Assembly: GCF_036172515.1 (NCBI RefSeq)
Contig: NZ_JAXKVW010000004.1
Location: forward strand, 62,001 to 126,000
Direction of reading: 5' to 3'
Length of the DNA stretch: 64,000 nucleotides
Source of the DNA: Flexistipes sp.
Lineage (GTDB): Bacteria; Chrysiogenota; Deferribacteres; Deferribacterales; Flexistipitaceae
This document shows, one piece after another, positions 38,238 through 47,667 of this stretch (position 1 is its first letter; the number at the start of each line of letters is the position of its first letter). Both the position numbers and the translations under genes were made by a program. Below the pieces are notes generated by a model. It worked only from the letters and a program-made list of their open reading frames with translations. It was not told where the DNA came from and ran no database searches.

Positions 38238-39962
38238 TTAAATTATTTTTCTCTTATTATCCGTTATTACTTCCTTCATAAAGGACTTCTCAATATTATC
38301 AGTGATTATAGGAAGTCTGAGTTTGTAAGGGTTCTCCCCCTGTGTATACATAAAAGCATGCCCGACAGGCAGTGACGTTATGTAGCTTTTGTCAATTAAT
38401 GGAACAGGCTTGTTAATCAATCTTTCCCCGGAACTTCCCCCATACAGAATACCGTCCTCTTTAGCATCTGGAGAATAACTGATTGTTTTCATTCTTTCTT
38501 TTATAATTGTTTCTCCGTATAAATCTTGGAACAGCTCTGCTATTTCTTTTTCCGGAGTCCTCAAAAATATCTTGTTATTTGTGTTTGCGAGTATTTGAGA
38601 TGCTTTTGCACGGTCAACAACAGCTTCTATGTCTTTTGATGTCTGCATACCAAGTGTAGCTCTGACACCAGCTCCCCTGGACTTATTCAAAAGGTCAACA
38701 TAACCGTCAAACATAACGTTGTAAAACTCGTCAACAAACAGATTTATTGGCCGTCTGTCTTTATCTTCCTGAAAAGCATAGATATTACCTACATAATATA
38801 AGAAATCTTGCAAGGCTAAACGCCCCACGTTTTTAGCAACGGTAGCATCAAGCATACTTCCAAGATAAAAGTAAACAACACGATTTTTATTAATTACTTT
38901 TTCCCATGTGATGTCTGAAGGTATGCTTGAAAGAAGTGTGCCGATTTCACCATATGTCAAAGAACTTAAAACTGGTGCAAGATTAGAGCGAACCTTGATA
39001 AAGAAATCTCCGGGATATTCCATAAGATTAGATAATGACTTATAGGCATCTTCAAGCATTTTATTTTTTTCAGTATCTTTATTTTTTACCTCGTCATAAG
39101 CCTGCTTTACTCTTTTAAAAAGGTCTTTTGTCTCCCCAAGAGCATACTTGTCTATATTATCAAGCGTTATAGCTTCACCGAGTGACATTAATCCTTTACA
39201 GACACCTAAAATCACATTCCAAACGAAATCGGCGTAAAAAGGGTCATTGCCGACTTCCATAATAGACCGCATTCTTGAAGCTAAATCGGTAGGTTTTGCA
39301 AAATTATCCATAGGGTTGTAGCTTAAGCTATACTTGGGGTGAGCGAGAGAAAAAAACTGAAAGTCGTCCTCTCTGCCTGTACGCCTGCACACATCATACA
39401 TTCTGTCTACAAGCTCATTATCGCCCTTTGGATCAAAGATAATAACAGGTTCTTTTCTAAGTATTCCTTGGGTTGCAAGTGATTCGAGAAGTCTTGTTTT
39501 TCCGCTTCCTGTGCCCCCCACAACGGCGGTCTGCAAAGCAAGTACTTTATTAGGTAGCGAAATGGTCTTTTCATCAGAATAACCGACACCGTGAATAGCC
39601 GGATTGCCGCCGGTTTTGCTCATATCAAAATATTTAAGCAAAGTTTCCTGCTGTAACAGATCATACATCCTTTGAACATGCTTATTTTGCCATACAAAAC
39701 CTTTGCCAATAAAAGTTTTGTCTTTATTCGGCTTCGCCTTAACAACGCTGTAAGTTACAGGTTTGGAAAGTGCCAAAGATTTAACTTCAGCCGAACGCAT
39801 CATCAGTTTGTAAAAACGATGGATAGCTAATATGAGGATTCCCATACCTAAACCTGTGCTGATAGAGCTGGGAAGTTGTAAATATTGTCCGTAAAACATA
39901 ACCCCTAAGGCAAGCAAGAATTCTATAATAAAGGGTTTTATGTAGTAATTTTTCAAAAACAT
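38238..39962 (-). CDS. traD: Type IV coupling protein TraD
   Basis: A 574-residue membrane ATPase that links the relaxosome to the secretion channel. Two N-terminal membrane helices (about 5-52) precede the motor domain. Walker A is VVGGTGSGKTRLLES (about 147), followed by IIFDPKGDNELVDR; Walker B is NLFVDEFYNVMF, and GVRATLGMQTSKDIE follows. The form is that of the SXT/TOL-type TraD subfamily that pairs with MobH relaxases. GAGGGGTGAT precedes the start. It is second in the operon after the DsbA-like gene. Confidence 0.92.
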   Translation of the reverse strand: MFLKNYYIKPFIIEFLLALGVMFYGQYLQLPSSISTGLGMGILILAIHRFYKLMMRSAEVKSLALSKPVTYSVVKAKPNKDKTFIGKGFVWQNKHVQRMYDLLQQETLLKYFDMSKTGGNPAIHGVGYSDEKTISLPNKVLALQTAVVGGTGSGKTRLLESLATQGILRKEPVIIFDPKGDNELVDRMYDVCRRTGREDDFQFFSLAHPKYSLSYNPMDNFAKPTDLASRMRSIMEVGNDPFYADFVWNVILGVCKGLMSLGEAITLDNIDKYALGETKDLFKRVKQAYDEVKNKDTEKNKMLEDAYKSLSNLMEYPGDFFIKVRSNLAPVLSSLTYGEIGTLLSSIPSDITWEKVINKNRVVYFYLGSMLDATVAKNVGRLALQDFLYYVGNIYAFQEDKDRRPINLFVDEFYNVMFDGYVDLLNKSRGAGVRATLGMQTSKDIEAVVDRAKASQILANTNNKIFLRTPEKEIAELFQDLYGETIIKERMKTISYSPDAKEDGILYGGSSGERLINKPVPLIDKSYITSLPVGHAFMYTQGENPYKLRLPIITDNIEKSFMKEVITDNKRKII

Positions 39963-39973
39963 CTATCACCCCT

Positions 39974-40828
39974 CTATTTCTTTAATTCCTTTATAATAAG
40001 ATTTTTAATCAACTCAGGCTGATAGCCATTTATAGGATGACCGTTGACAAGAAGGTATGGAGTTCCTCTTACACCAATTTCTTTGCCTTGTTTTATATTT
40101 TTTTTAATTTTTTGTGTGATGTCAGGGGAATTCAGTATTTTGTAAAACTTGCCTATATCATCATTCTCAAGCTTCTTCTCAAAAATACCTGTTATCTCTT
40201 CGTATGATTTGTTTTTATAGCTGTATTGATACATATTCCAGTTATAGCCTAATTGTTTTCCTGCCTCGTAGATTTTTGCAAGCAGTTTTGCATTTTTGTG
40301 GAAGGATAGGGGGAAATGTTTGTAGTATATTACTATGTCATTTTTATGCTTATTGAAAAAAGATCCAAGCTCATTTGACATCTTTCTGCAGTAAGGGCAT
40401 TCAAAGTCTGAAAATACCACAATTTTTACTTTAGCTGTTTCTGGATTACCGAAATAAACCTCATTTTCTGATACTTCTATATCAACGCTCTTTGAAATAC
40501 TTTCATAATATTTTGCAAGGTTTTTGCCAGTTTCAAGATCAATCAAAGCATTAGTAATATATTTACCGTTTGTTATAAACGACAACTCTTTTGATTTGTC
40601 CCCCAAGCTGAAATCCAATAGTACATAATAAAAATCAGAATCTGGTATATCTATTTCTTTTTTCACATTTATATCCGCTTTGCCCTGGGACTTTTTATTA
40701 AGATATTCGATGATATTCTTTGTAGCTTCTGAAAGATCTTCTGTTTGGGCAAATAAGAAGTATGACTGTGAAAGAAAAATTATCACAAAAAAAGTGCAAA
40801 TGATTTTAAAAAAATTTGATTGTTTCAT
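39974..40828 (-). CDS. DsbA/DsbC-like periplasmic thiol-disulfide protein
   Basis: A 284-residue secreted protein with a signal peptide (about 1-28), an N-terminal dimerisation-like region and a DsbA-type thioredoxin domain. The active site is FSDFECPYCRKM (CPYC) and the cis-Pro loop is VRGTPYLLVNGH. It probably forms or isomerises disulfides in cysteine-rich transfer proteins such as TraN (45 cysteines) and TraU. It is the first gene of the traD operon, with the transfer-promoter motif 55 bp upstream. Confidence 0.85.
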   Translation of the reverse strand: MKQSNFFKIICTFFVIIFLSQSYFLFAQTEDLSEATKNIIEYLNKKSQGKADINVKKEIDIPDSDFYYVLLDFSLGDKSKELSFITNGKYITNALIDLETGKNLAKYYESISKSVDIEVSENEVYFGNPETAKVKIVVFSDFECPYCRKMSNELGSFFNKHKNDIVIYYKHFPLSFHKNAKLLAKIYEAGKQLGYNWNMYQYSYKNKSYEEITGIFEKKLENDDIGKFYKILNSPDITQKIKKNIKQGKEIGVRGTPYLLVNGHPINGYQPELIKNLIIKELKK

Positions 40829-40883
40829 ATGGCTATCTCCTATACCGTTTTTTTATCACTAAAAAATATAAGAATTACCTGAT

Positions 40884-40900
40884 AAAAAATTGTGGTATTT
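40884..40900 (-). promoter_or_regulatory. Transfer-promoter motif, site 2 (dsb-traD operon)
   Basis: The minus strand reads AAATACCACAATTTTTT, ending 55 bp before the DsbA-like start, with TATATT as the -10-like hexamer at motif offset 31. Confidence 0.75.
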
Positions 40901-40926
40901 TCAGAAGATTTGGAAAATGTTTTTGA

Positions 40927-40947
40927 AATTATTGTATTTCAATAATT
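40927..40947 (-). terminator. Weak hairpin after the RES toxin gene
   Basis: An 8-bp AT-only stem (AATTATTG with CAATAATT) and a 5-nt loop lie 17 bp beyond the toxin stop, followed by T-rich sequence on the minus strand. Confidence 0.4.
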
Positions 40948-40963
40948 GTAGGTATATAATTGC

Positions 40964-41659
40964 TTATTCTTTTAACAAATTCTTGCCTTTACCAAGATCA
41001 CTCACTAAGCTTATTTTTTCTCCATCCCAATAATAACTTAGGATTTTGTGTATCTTAGCTGGGGGAATAATAGCCTTTGGTCTCAAAACTGCCACATTAG
41101 TGCCGGCGGTATAACGTATGCTTTTGTATATTATACCGTCTCGGTTTTGTTTTTTTGCAAGTATACCTAATTTTTGAGAATCGAGATAATTATCCGGATT
41201 ATAATATTTTTTGTACACATTCTGATCTTGAATATTATAAAAATTGTTTCCCTTTATCCGGGCATTGTAGACCCTCATGTGGTAATGTCCGGCAGGGGCT
41301 TTGTTGTCACTATAAAATCTTTCTCTATGATAAACAGTTTCATATATTGCTGTTTTTAACTCTTTACTTGCATAGTATGCACCAAAATAGTCAGTAGTGA
41401 ATCTGGAAGCTTTGACATGAGTGAAAGCTGCCATTATTGGAGTTGAGCCCTCGCCAAGTACCCACTCATCTTTTGGTACTTTGCTTGTGTCACCTATTTC
41501 ATCGCTAATTCGCTCGTTAGTCAAACTTTCTATATAATAAACATACTCAAGCTCATCCCCTGAACACACTTCATCAAAAAGAGTTCTTTCCGGAAACAAA
41601 GTTGGTATGATCCTATAACTTGTCTCCCATTCCAAAGTCAAAACCGGGACATCACTCAT
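40964..41659 (-). CDS. RES-domain toxin
   Basis: A 231-residue RES-family toxin; characterised members deplete NAD+ or ADP-ribosylate a target. Core residues of the RES fold are visible: Arg in ETSYRIIPTLF, YYASKELKTAIYETVYHRERF and a C-terminal DGIIYKSIRYTAGTNVAVLRPKAI with the Ser/Asn pattern. The ATG at 41659 overlaps the antitoxin gene by 8 bp (TATGAGTGA), the usual antitoxin-first order. It probably stabilises the element in its host. Confidence 0.85.
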   Translation of the reverse strand: MSDVPVLTLEWETSYRIIPTLFPERTLFDEVCSGDELEYVYYIESLTNERISDEIGDTSKVPKDEWVLGEGSTPIMAAFTHVKASRFTTDYFGAYYASKELKTAIYETVYHRERFYSDNKAPAGHYHMRVYNARIKGNNFYNIQDQNVYKKYYNPDNYLDSQKLGILAKKQNRDGIIYKSIRYTAGTNVAVLRPKAIIPPAKIHKILSYYWDGEKISLVSDLGKGKNLLKE

Positions 41660-42056
41660 ACAAACTGCCCCGCTCAGCATCAAGATAATTCCTGATAATG
41701 AATAAGTCGGCTACATTTCCGTGCAACATTACTTTTAGCGGTGATGTGTTATCAAATACGGGGTTTTTGGTTTTGACCCAGTTTTTTGCTGAGTAGGGAA
41801 GTAAAATTTGCAAAGCCTTGTATATACCCATTATATAAGAAATTCTTTCCAAAGTATCTTTGCTAAGTTTACCGTTTAGATTGTTTTTCCATTTATAAAA
41901 TGTGGATTCAGAAGATAAGCCAAGAAGTATCATCTGGTCTTTGTAGTTATCAATACCCCATTGTTTGCAGATATTAAAAAAAGTTTTTAGAGCCACACGG
42001 TTTAGCTTGTCTTTGTCAATATTATCAGGAAAATTTTCCTTTTCGTTTGCTAACAT
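41652..42056 (-). CDS. Xre/MbcA/ParS-type antitoxin
   Basis: A 134-residue antitoxin with an HTH-like N-terminus (ILLGLSSESTFYKWKNNLNGKLSKDTLERISYIMGIYKAL) and a C-terminal antitoxin-type domain ending NYLDAERGSLYE, where the DUF2384 toxin-binding region sits. The second ATG at 42056 is chosen because AAGGAGA lies six bases upstream; the first ATG touches it. Two copies of a palindrome upstream are probable autoregulatory operators. Confidence 0.85.
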   Translation of the reverse strand: MLANEKENFPDNIDKDKLNRVALKTFFNICKQWGIDNYKDQMILLGLSSESTFYKWKNNLNGKLSKDTLERISYIMGIYKALQILLPYSAKNWVKTKNPVFDNTSPLKVMLHGNVADLFIIRNYLDAERGSLYE

Positions 42057-42084
42057 AAGCATTCTCCTTATATCATATATTATG

Positions 42085-42126
42085 TTCCATATATGGAAAA
42101 ATCAAGTTAATATTCCAAATATGTAA
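42085..42126. promoter_or_regulatory. Tandem operators of the RES-Xre pair
   Basis: A perfect 14-bp palindrome, TTCCATATATGGAA (42085-42098), and a 12/14 match, TTCCAAATATGTAA (42113-42126), start 28 bp apart, between the antitoxin gene and the divergent gene at 42207. Confidence 0.7.
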
Positions 42127-42145
42127 GAAAAATGTTGAAAAATAT

Positions 42146-42174
42146 TTGCAGTGTTTTATCTTGTTTTATATAGT
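42146..42174 (+). promoter_or_regulatory. Promoter of the small membrane protein gene
   Basis: TTGCAG (42146-42151), a 17-bp spacer and TATAGT (42169-42174) point towards the gene at 42207, next to the toxin-antitoxin operators. Confidence 0.6.
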
Positions 42175-42206
42175 TGGGGTGGGAATAAATAAGAGAGGGT
42201 AGTGTT

Positions 42207-42518
42207 ATGATAGAGTTTTTTTTAGGTATCTTCATTATTTTATTTGCTAGTTTGCTTGGATTATTGTCGGGTAAAAAAAATAACTCAAGTTCATCCTCTG
42301 AGTACGCTTCAAACGATGAAGAGTATATGGACCCTATTACTAAAGGTCGCTTTGAAAAACTCCAGAGAGAAAACGCAAAGTTGAGAGAAAAAGCTGGTTA
42401 TACAAGACATAGCAGTGCTGTTGACACTGCTGCAAAAATTTATGTGTTTAAGTTTAAAGCTGCTATTATTGCAGGAATTATCATACCTATATTATTGTAT
42501 ATTATCGAATTTTTATAA
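42207..42518 (+). CDS. Small two-helix membrane protein
   Basis: A 103-residue protein with a membrane helix at each end (MIEFFLGIFIILFASLLGLL and AAIIAGIIIPILLYIIEFL) and a charged middle helix after a serine run. It is the only plus-strand gene between 32.2 and 54.6 kb. It has its own promoter and terminator, so it is expressed apart from the transfer operons. A surface-exclusion or immunity-like role is conceivable but unsupported. Confidence 0.6.
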   Translation: MIEFFLGIFIILFASLLGLLSGKKNNSSSSSEYASNDEEYMDPITKGRFEKLQRENAKLREKAGYTRHSSAVDTAAKIYVFKFKAAIIAGIIIPILLYIIEFL

Positions 42519-42547
42519 AAATAAGCCCTCTAAAAGAGGGCTTATTT
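42519..42547. terminator. Bidirectional terminator
   Basis: A 13-bp stem (AAATAAGCCCTCT with its complement) and a 3-nt loop sit directly after the stop of the small membrane protein gene and 43 bp beyond the traG stop. A/T tracts lie on both sides. Confidence 0.85.
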
Positions 42548-42589
42548 CTTGTTTATTTAATTTCTTATAATTTTGGACTAAAAGTCAAC

Positions 42590-45500
42590 TCAAAGTCCAA
42601 GTTTCCAAGGCACATTGTTTGTTTGATACTGACTCAAAGGATTTTTATTAGTACGAGAGTTAACTTCTAAATATCTTTGATGGTTTGGATTATTTTCGTC
42701 AAGACTTTGTCCAGGCAAACTTTCTTTAGTTTTATCGACTGTATTGCTCGGAGTTATTTTAAGCCCATCAAAACCATTTTCTTTAAAACGATTAATTTCA
42801 CTTTTAATATCATTTTGGAGTTGTTGCACATCCTGTTTGAAATCATGCGTTGCCACAAATTTAGCAGCATTCTTCACATGATCACCAACTCCATCACTAA
42901 TAGTAGCACCAATTGAATTCCCTGACATAAAACTCAAATCACCTCGACTACCCCCAGCAAGTGAGGCACCGATTCTTCCCATGCCAGTAAGTTTTAATTC
43001 TTCAGCAGCTTGGCTTGGTGTTATTTCTCCACTTCTAACTCTATCGTATAAGTTACCCGCATACCCACTAATAGCAGTGAGTTCTGGGTCAGAACCTCGC
43101 AAGGCTGCCTCGCTCATACCAAGTACTCTTGCCATGTCCTGTATCAATGCATTCTTTCCTTCATTGTATTCCATCTGGAATATTTCTTCATTGGCCATGA
43201 TTCCACCAAGTCTTTCAGCACTCAAGCCACGCTCTTCTGCTACTTCTGCAAAAGCTTTCTCTGCTTCAAATCTCTGCCCATATTTCATATTGAGAGCTTC
43301 CATAGCCTTATTTGGATCATCCTCAAAAGTATCCCAGAATTGCTGTGCTTCTGATTTATCCATGTAAGTGGACATAGCAGCGAATCGTTGAATACCTTGC
43401 TCTGCCTCAGGGCTGTCTATTTTGCCGTCACCATCAGTATCCCAACCTTCAATTTGTCCTGCAAGTTTGCTTTCTGCAAGTATGCCGGCACTGTATTTAG
43501 CTCTTTCAATATTATCGTAGCTTCCCCATTTATCAAGCATAGCATCGGCTCTTGCTTGAGTTTCGGCAGCGTTAGCTGAACCTATATTAATAGCATCTGA
43601 ATAATCTTTAGAAGCATATTCGGCACTTGTTTCAAGTGCTTGTCTAAGACCACCAGATGACTGCATACTCGCCATCAACATTGCTTGTGCACTGGGGTTA
43701 TCAAATTCCTCTGCTCCCTGCATAAAACCGAGTGATTCAGTATTACTCCTTGTCTGATTAAAGGTAGCAATATCGTTCTTCATTTCCTGTATCATATCAG
43801 AATCCACTTTGCCGTCTTGATTAGCGTCATATTTTGAAATTTGGCTATTAAGCATATCTCCCATTCGATCATATTTTGCAGCTAAATCAACATTGCCTTG
43901 ATTAGCTGCCTCAGCTTCATATGTAGATAATGTATTTCTTGCTTCATACATAGCACCTAAAGTTTTTTGCGGGCTTTCAAGCTCTGCTGTCATATTGGCG
44001 ACATTACCCATTGACCTTGCCTGAGCGGCAGGTAATACACCGCCCCACATGCCACCACCTGAACTCATTTCTTTCATTGTCATTTCCTGAGAAGTCAAAT
44101 CCTGCATACGTTGTGCTTGGCTTACTTCAGACTGCCAATTAAAAAACTGTTGTTGTCCCTGCGAACCTGTATATCCCATTTTACCCATGGCTCTTGTTGT
44201 AGCCCAGGCTTGTGAGGACTCCTGCATGTATTGTTGTCCGAAACCTGCTTGCCTATTCATCTGCATACCGATGCGGTCGATGCCACTTTCATTCCATTTT
44301 ACCATTTGTTCAGACATTGCCCCTTGTCGCTGAATTTGCTCCATTCCTTGCGGACTTGCTCCCTGAGCTGCCGCACCATATGCACTTAGAGCTATTCCAT
44401 GAGCCAATGCTCCTGTGGCCCAACGTCCGCCCATGAGAACAACAGTAGCCAAAGCGGGCATACTGAGCATCAAATATCCCGCAACTGCAATGTAGCTGTC
44501 TATAAAATCGGTATAATAAGCAAAATTGCCTATTGTTAATCCCTGATTGCTAATTCCTGCCATTTGGTTTGCAATCTGATTTTGCCAGATTCCTGCCATG
44601 ACAAGCACATAATTTATAATAGATAATATAGGATTCCAAAGCTGTATCCATATTAACGATTGAAAATAATTTGAAACAAGTTTCCACCCATTAGGCAGAA
44701 TAAAAAATAGAAGTATTATGGGTAATACGCCTATCATTAAAACTTCCATAACATTCTTAAAGATTGGCATAACCTGCATCCCGAATCTTGCTAAAATATT
44801 GCCTTTCTGCTGATACTGTTCGATGCCCATCTCTGCTATAAACTGATTATAAGCATCCCTGTCGTTTGCAAAAGTACCGTTGGCAAGTCCTTTTACCGTT
44901 GTTTTTATCAAAGCTGATTGCACCATTGCGTTGTAAGTGTCGTAACTTTTGTTTGTAAAAAATGCGAGTGACTGTGACAGAGAATCCATATATGGGTTGA
45001 GTTTTGTTTCTGAATAAAGGTTGCCAATTAAATTATTAGTATGTTCTGTTATTCTTGTTTCAAGATATACTGGAAAATACATCGAACAAGTTGTTGATGT
45101 GCCGCCAATGTTTACAGGTACATCATACCTCGATCTGAAACCTTCCGGGAACAACTCGTTTTTCATAAGATTATCGTTGTTCATAAGTTTTTTCATTTCA
45201 TAGTTTTTAAGTCCCATAGCGTCCCAAACTAAACATTTGCTTACATATTCATTAATATCAGATTTTAACTCGGCATCTTTAAGCTCAAAAGAACTTAAAC
45301 TTTTCATAGATTTAAAAGGACCCGCAAAACCCACTTTGCTAAAGCTCAGTTCTGCAGGAATGGCGTTGTTTTTGCCAAAAAGAACCTCAGTCGTAGGTAC
45401 ACTGAAGGCTGTGTCAGTGAAATCTGTTATAAAGTGCCCGAATCCGGAAATAAGTTCTCCTACAATAGCATATCCGTATGGCACATCATCCACAACATAG

Positions 45501-45814
45501 GTTTGATCCAATGTTACATCTTCAATAACAAGCGTAGTTCTGTCCCAAAAGAAAAATGTTAGAATGAAAATAGAGAGAAACATATATTTTAAAAACTCAA
45601 AACGTCTTGAAAAAACACTCATATAGACAGAAGCTGCAAAGCTTAATACAAAGATTACTTCTACAGCTCTGGCAAAACTTGAGCTGTTAAACATCATGGC
45701 TATCGCATTAAAAGCTCCGTGTATCATGGGTGCATTGCCGTAAGTGTAATAAATACTTTCAGCAAAAACCGGCACAGGTAATATGATAAACAAAGCTAAT
45801 ACTAACTTTTTCAC
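42590..45814 (-). CDS. traG: F-type mating-pair protein TraG
   Basis: A 1074-residue inner-membrane protein for pilus assembly and mating-pair stabilisation. A signal-like N-terminus and several membrane helices fill residues 1-500 (for example VLMIGVLPIILLFFILPNGW and YLMLSMPALATVVLMGGRW). A long soluble, Gln/Met/Ala-rich C-terminal region follows, as in F TraG. Two EF-hand-like calcium loops are visible, DANQDGKVDSDM (about 661) and DTDGDGKIDSPE (about 789); these are unusual for the family. The start is GTG, overlapping the upstream gene by 4 bp. It is the last gene of the traF-led operon. Confidence 0.9.
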   Translation of the reverse strand: MKKLVLALFIILPVPVFAESIYYTYGNAPMIHGAFNAIAMMFNSSSFARAVEVIFVLSFAASVYMSVFSRRFEFLKYMFLSIFILTFFFWDRTTLVIEDVTLDQTYVVDDVPYGYAIVGELISGFGHFITDFTDTAFSVPTTEVLFGKNNAIPAELSFSKVGFAGPFKSMKSLSSFELKDAELKSDINEYVSKCLVWDAMGLKNYEMKKLMNNDNLMKNELFPEGFRSRYDVPVNIGGTSTTCSMYFPVYLETRITEHTNNLIGNLYSETKLNPYMDSLSQSLAFFTNKSYDTYNAMVQSALIKTTVKGLANGTFANDRDAYNQFIAEMGIEQYQQKGNILARFGMQVMPIFKNVMEVLMIGVLPIILLFFILPNGWKLVSNYFQSLIWIQLWNPILSIINYVLVMAGIWQNQIANQMAGISNQGLTIGNFAYYTDFIDSYIAVAGYLMLSMPALATVVLMGGRWATGALAHGIALSAYGAAAQGASPQGMEQIQRQGAMSEQMVKWNESGIDRIGMQMNRQAGFGQQYMQESSQAWATTRAMGKMGYTGSQGQQQFFNWQSEVSQAQRMQDLTSQEMTMKEMSSGGGMWGGVLPAAQARSMGNVANMTAELESPQKTLGAMYEARNTLSTYEAEAANQGNVDLAAKYDRMGDMLNSQISKYDANQDGKVDSDMIQEMKNDIATFNQTRSNTESLGFMQGAEEFDNPSAQAMLMASMQSSGGLRQALETSAEYASKDYSDAINIGSANAAETQARADAMLDKWGSYDNIERAKYSAGILAESKLAGQIEGWDTDGDGKIDSPEAEQGIQRFAAMSTYMDKSEAQQFWDTFEDDPNKAMEALNMKYGQRFEAEKAFAEVAEERGLSAERLGGIMANEEIFQMEYNEGKNALIQDMARVLGMSEAALRGSDPELTAISGYAGNLYDRVRSGEITPSQAAEELKLTGMGRIGASLAGGSRGDLSFMSGNSIGATISDGVGDHVKNAAKFVATHDFKQDVQQLQNDIKSEINRFKENGFDGLKITPSNTVDKTKESLPGQSLDENNPNHQRYLEVNSRTNKNPLSQYQTNNVPWKLGL

Positions 45815-46194
45815 AAGACACCTCCATTTAAGGCAGAATGCCTCAGCAATAATGCTATTAAAGTAGTGGCAAACAACATTGTTGAGAAAAAGATTAATTG
45901 TGTGGTAATTGCTTTGAATTTACTGGATAATTTCAAACAAATTCCTGCTATAATCATGCATATAGATAGCAAACAGAGTTGCTGAGTATATTCGTATGTA
46001 ATTAAATAAAAAATAAACAGTAAATTTGTAAAAACACCAAAAACCGTAATTGACAATGTTTTGAAAGCAATTTTAGTTTTACCAGTTATCTTTCCACTGT
46101 TATTATTCTTTTCCAGTTTTTTAAGCGGTATATTTATAATTACTATACAAGCAATTAAATAAATTCCTGCTAGAGCATATCCTAAGTATTGCAT
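45811..46194 (-). CDS. Four-helix membrane protein in the transfer operon
   Basis: A 127-residue protein with about four membrane helices (starting YLGYALAGIYLIACIVIINI). It lies between traH and traG and overlaps traG by 4 bp; GGGGGG precedes its ATG. In F this gap holds small accessory genes. No family recognised. Confidence 0.6.
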   Translation of the reverse strand: MQYLGYALAGIYLIACIVIINIPLKKLEKNNNSGKITGKTKIAFKTLSITVFGVFTNLLFIFYLITYEYTQQLCLLSICMIIAGICLKLSSKFKAITTQLIFFSTMLFATTLIALLLRHSALNGGVL

Positions 46195-46203
46195 TATTCC
46201 CCC

Positions 46204-47667
46204 CTATTTACTCATTCCAGACAAACTGCCACCAAGATTGATTGTCCCCATATTAGCGATGATGTTTTTACCTTTTAGTATCGACATACCGGCTAATTGT
46301 TGAGAAAGAGATATTTCTTTAATAAACCTCTCTCTCGCCTCTCTAAAAACCTTATTAATATCCACGCTTGCTTTGCGGTATGTTGCATAAAAATCTTCAA
46401 TTTCATCTGTAAGTCTTGAAGGTACTTCTTTTGATGACAATAAAATCGGTTTACTTTTGTGGATAGCATTGTTTACGTATGACAGCATATATTCTAACAT
46501 CCAGTATGAGTAATATTCGGAAATAGCCTGTAAATCTGCTAATATCGGCTTATTTTGACGGTATTGAGTAGTAAGGTAAAGAATCATATCCGTAAAATTG
46601 GGCATAACTGGGGCATTAATATATTGCTGTTCCATTGTGGTAAGCCCCTCACCATCTGCAAGATGCTCAATTGCAGAATATAGGGTATCATATATTTCCT
46701 CTCTGAAGCCGTTTATATGAATTGTTGTTGGAGCTAACGCAGTACAGGATGTGCTTAAAATACCCAAAGCGGCACAATGAGCTGAGCAACTATATGTGTC
46801 AATTTCACCTCCATTCACAAAAGCTTCTATGATGTCACTTGTTTTTGTTGACATTGCGGGCGTATAAACACGATGGATTATATTTACTTCTTCGGGGTTA
46901 TCGGGGCTACAGTCACCTGATTTATCAGTTTGAGGAAACCACTCGATTGTTCCAAATATGCCCATTGCAGCTTTTATTGTTTCATCATCCATAATACCTA
47001 AATCAGCAAGTGCATCATAAACAAGATTGCCTCTTGAGCTTCTTGCAAATTTACTTGGGCTGTCCCAAATATCAGCTTGAGCTTCCATTGTAGTACCAGC
47101 AGAACCGCTTGCTACTGCTTCCGACTTCTGTTTAGACTGAAAACTTTCTCTTATGGCTCCTCCAAGTGAAGCTCCAAGATTTTTGCCAATTTGACATGCA
47201 TTACCTTGCAACTGTTGTAACCAACGAGTATATTTCTGTATTTTTTCAAAAACGTTTGAAACTGTGGGAAGAGAATAGGCTAATCCTATCAAAAGACCCC
47301 AAGCTAATGAAGTCCCACCCTGTTCAAGTAAATTTTGTATCATATCCAAGTTAAGAACAGAGATAAGACCAGCATTAAAATCCAAACCTGAACATGAAAT
47401 ACGAAGCGACGGTGGCTGAAATGTCATAATTGGAGGTGTAGATGTGTCTATTCTCATACTCATTGAGCCGCCGGAATATATATTTCTACCTCCGGCTTCA
47501 AAAGCTCCTGGCATTTGTATATTTGACATAACATTCATTTCATCAAGAAAACCTTCCATATCACTTTCTATACCTGCGTTTGCAACTCCTATAAAAGGTG
47601 AAGAAGGAATGGAGGTTACAGATAGAACAACAATAATCATAAAAATTGAAACAATTTTATTGAACAT
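46204..47667 (-). CDS. traH: F-type pilus assembly protein TraH
   Basis: A 487-residue periplasmic protein with an N-terminal signal sequence (about 1-31). TraH-type segments are visible near the N-terminus (GGRNIYSGGSMSMRI) and in RISCSGLDFNAGLISVLNLD; the latter corresponds to the conserved SAGCGGID-like region. Later comes CSAHCAALGILSTSC. TraH acts with TraF and TraW in pilus extension. It overlaps traF by 11 bp. Confidence 0.85.
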   Translation of the reverse strand: MFNKIVSIFMIIVVLSVTSIPSSPFIGVANAGIESDMEGFLDEMNVMSNIQMPGAFEAGGRNIYSGGSMSMRIDTSTPPIMTFQPPSLRISCSGLDFNAGLISVLNLDMIQNLLEQGGTSLAWGLLIGLAYSLPTVSNVFEKIQKYTRWLQQLQGNACQIGKNLGASLGGAIRESFQSKQKSEAVASGSAGTTMEAQADIWDSPSKFARSSRGNLVYDALADLGIMDDETIKAAMGIFGTIEWFPQTDKSGDCSPDNPEEVNIIHRVYTPAMSTKTSDIIEAFVNGGEIDTYSCSAHCAALGILSTSCTALAPTTIHINGFREEIYDTLYSAIEHLADGEGLTTMEQQYINAPVMPNFTDMILYLTTQYRQNKPILADLQAISEYYSYWMLEYMLSYVNNAIHKSKPILLSSKEVPSRLTDEIEDFYATYRKASVDINKVFREARERFIKEISLSQQLAGMSILKGKNIIANMGTINLGGSLSGMSK

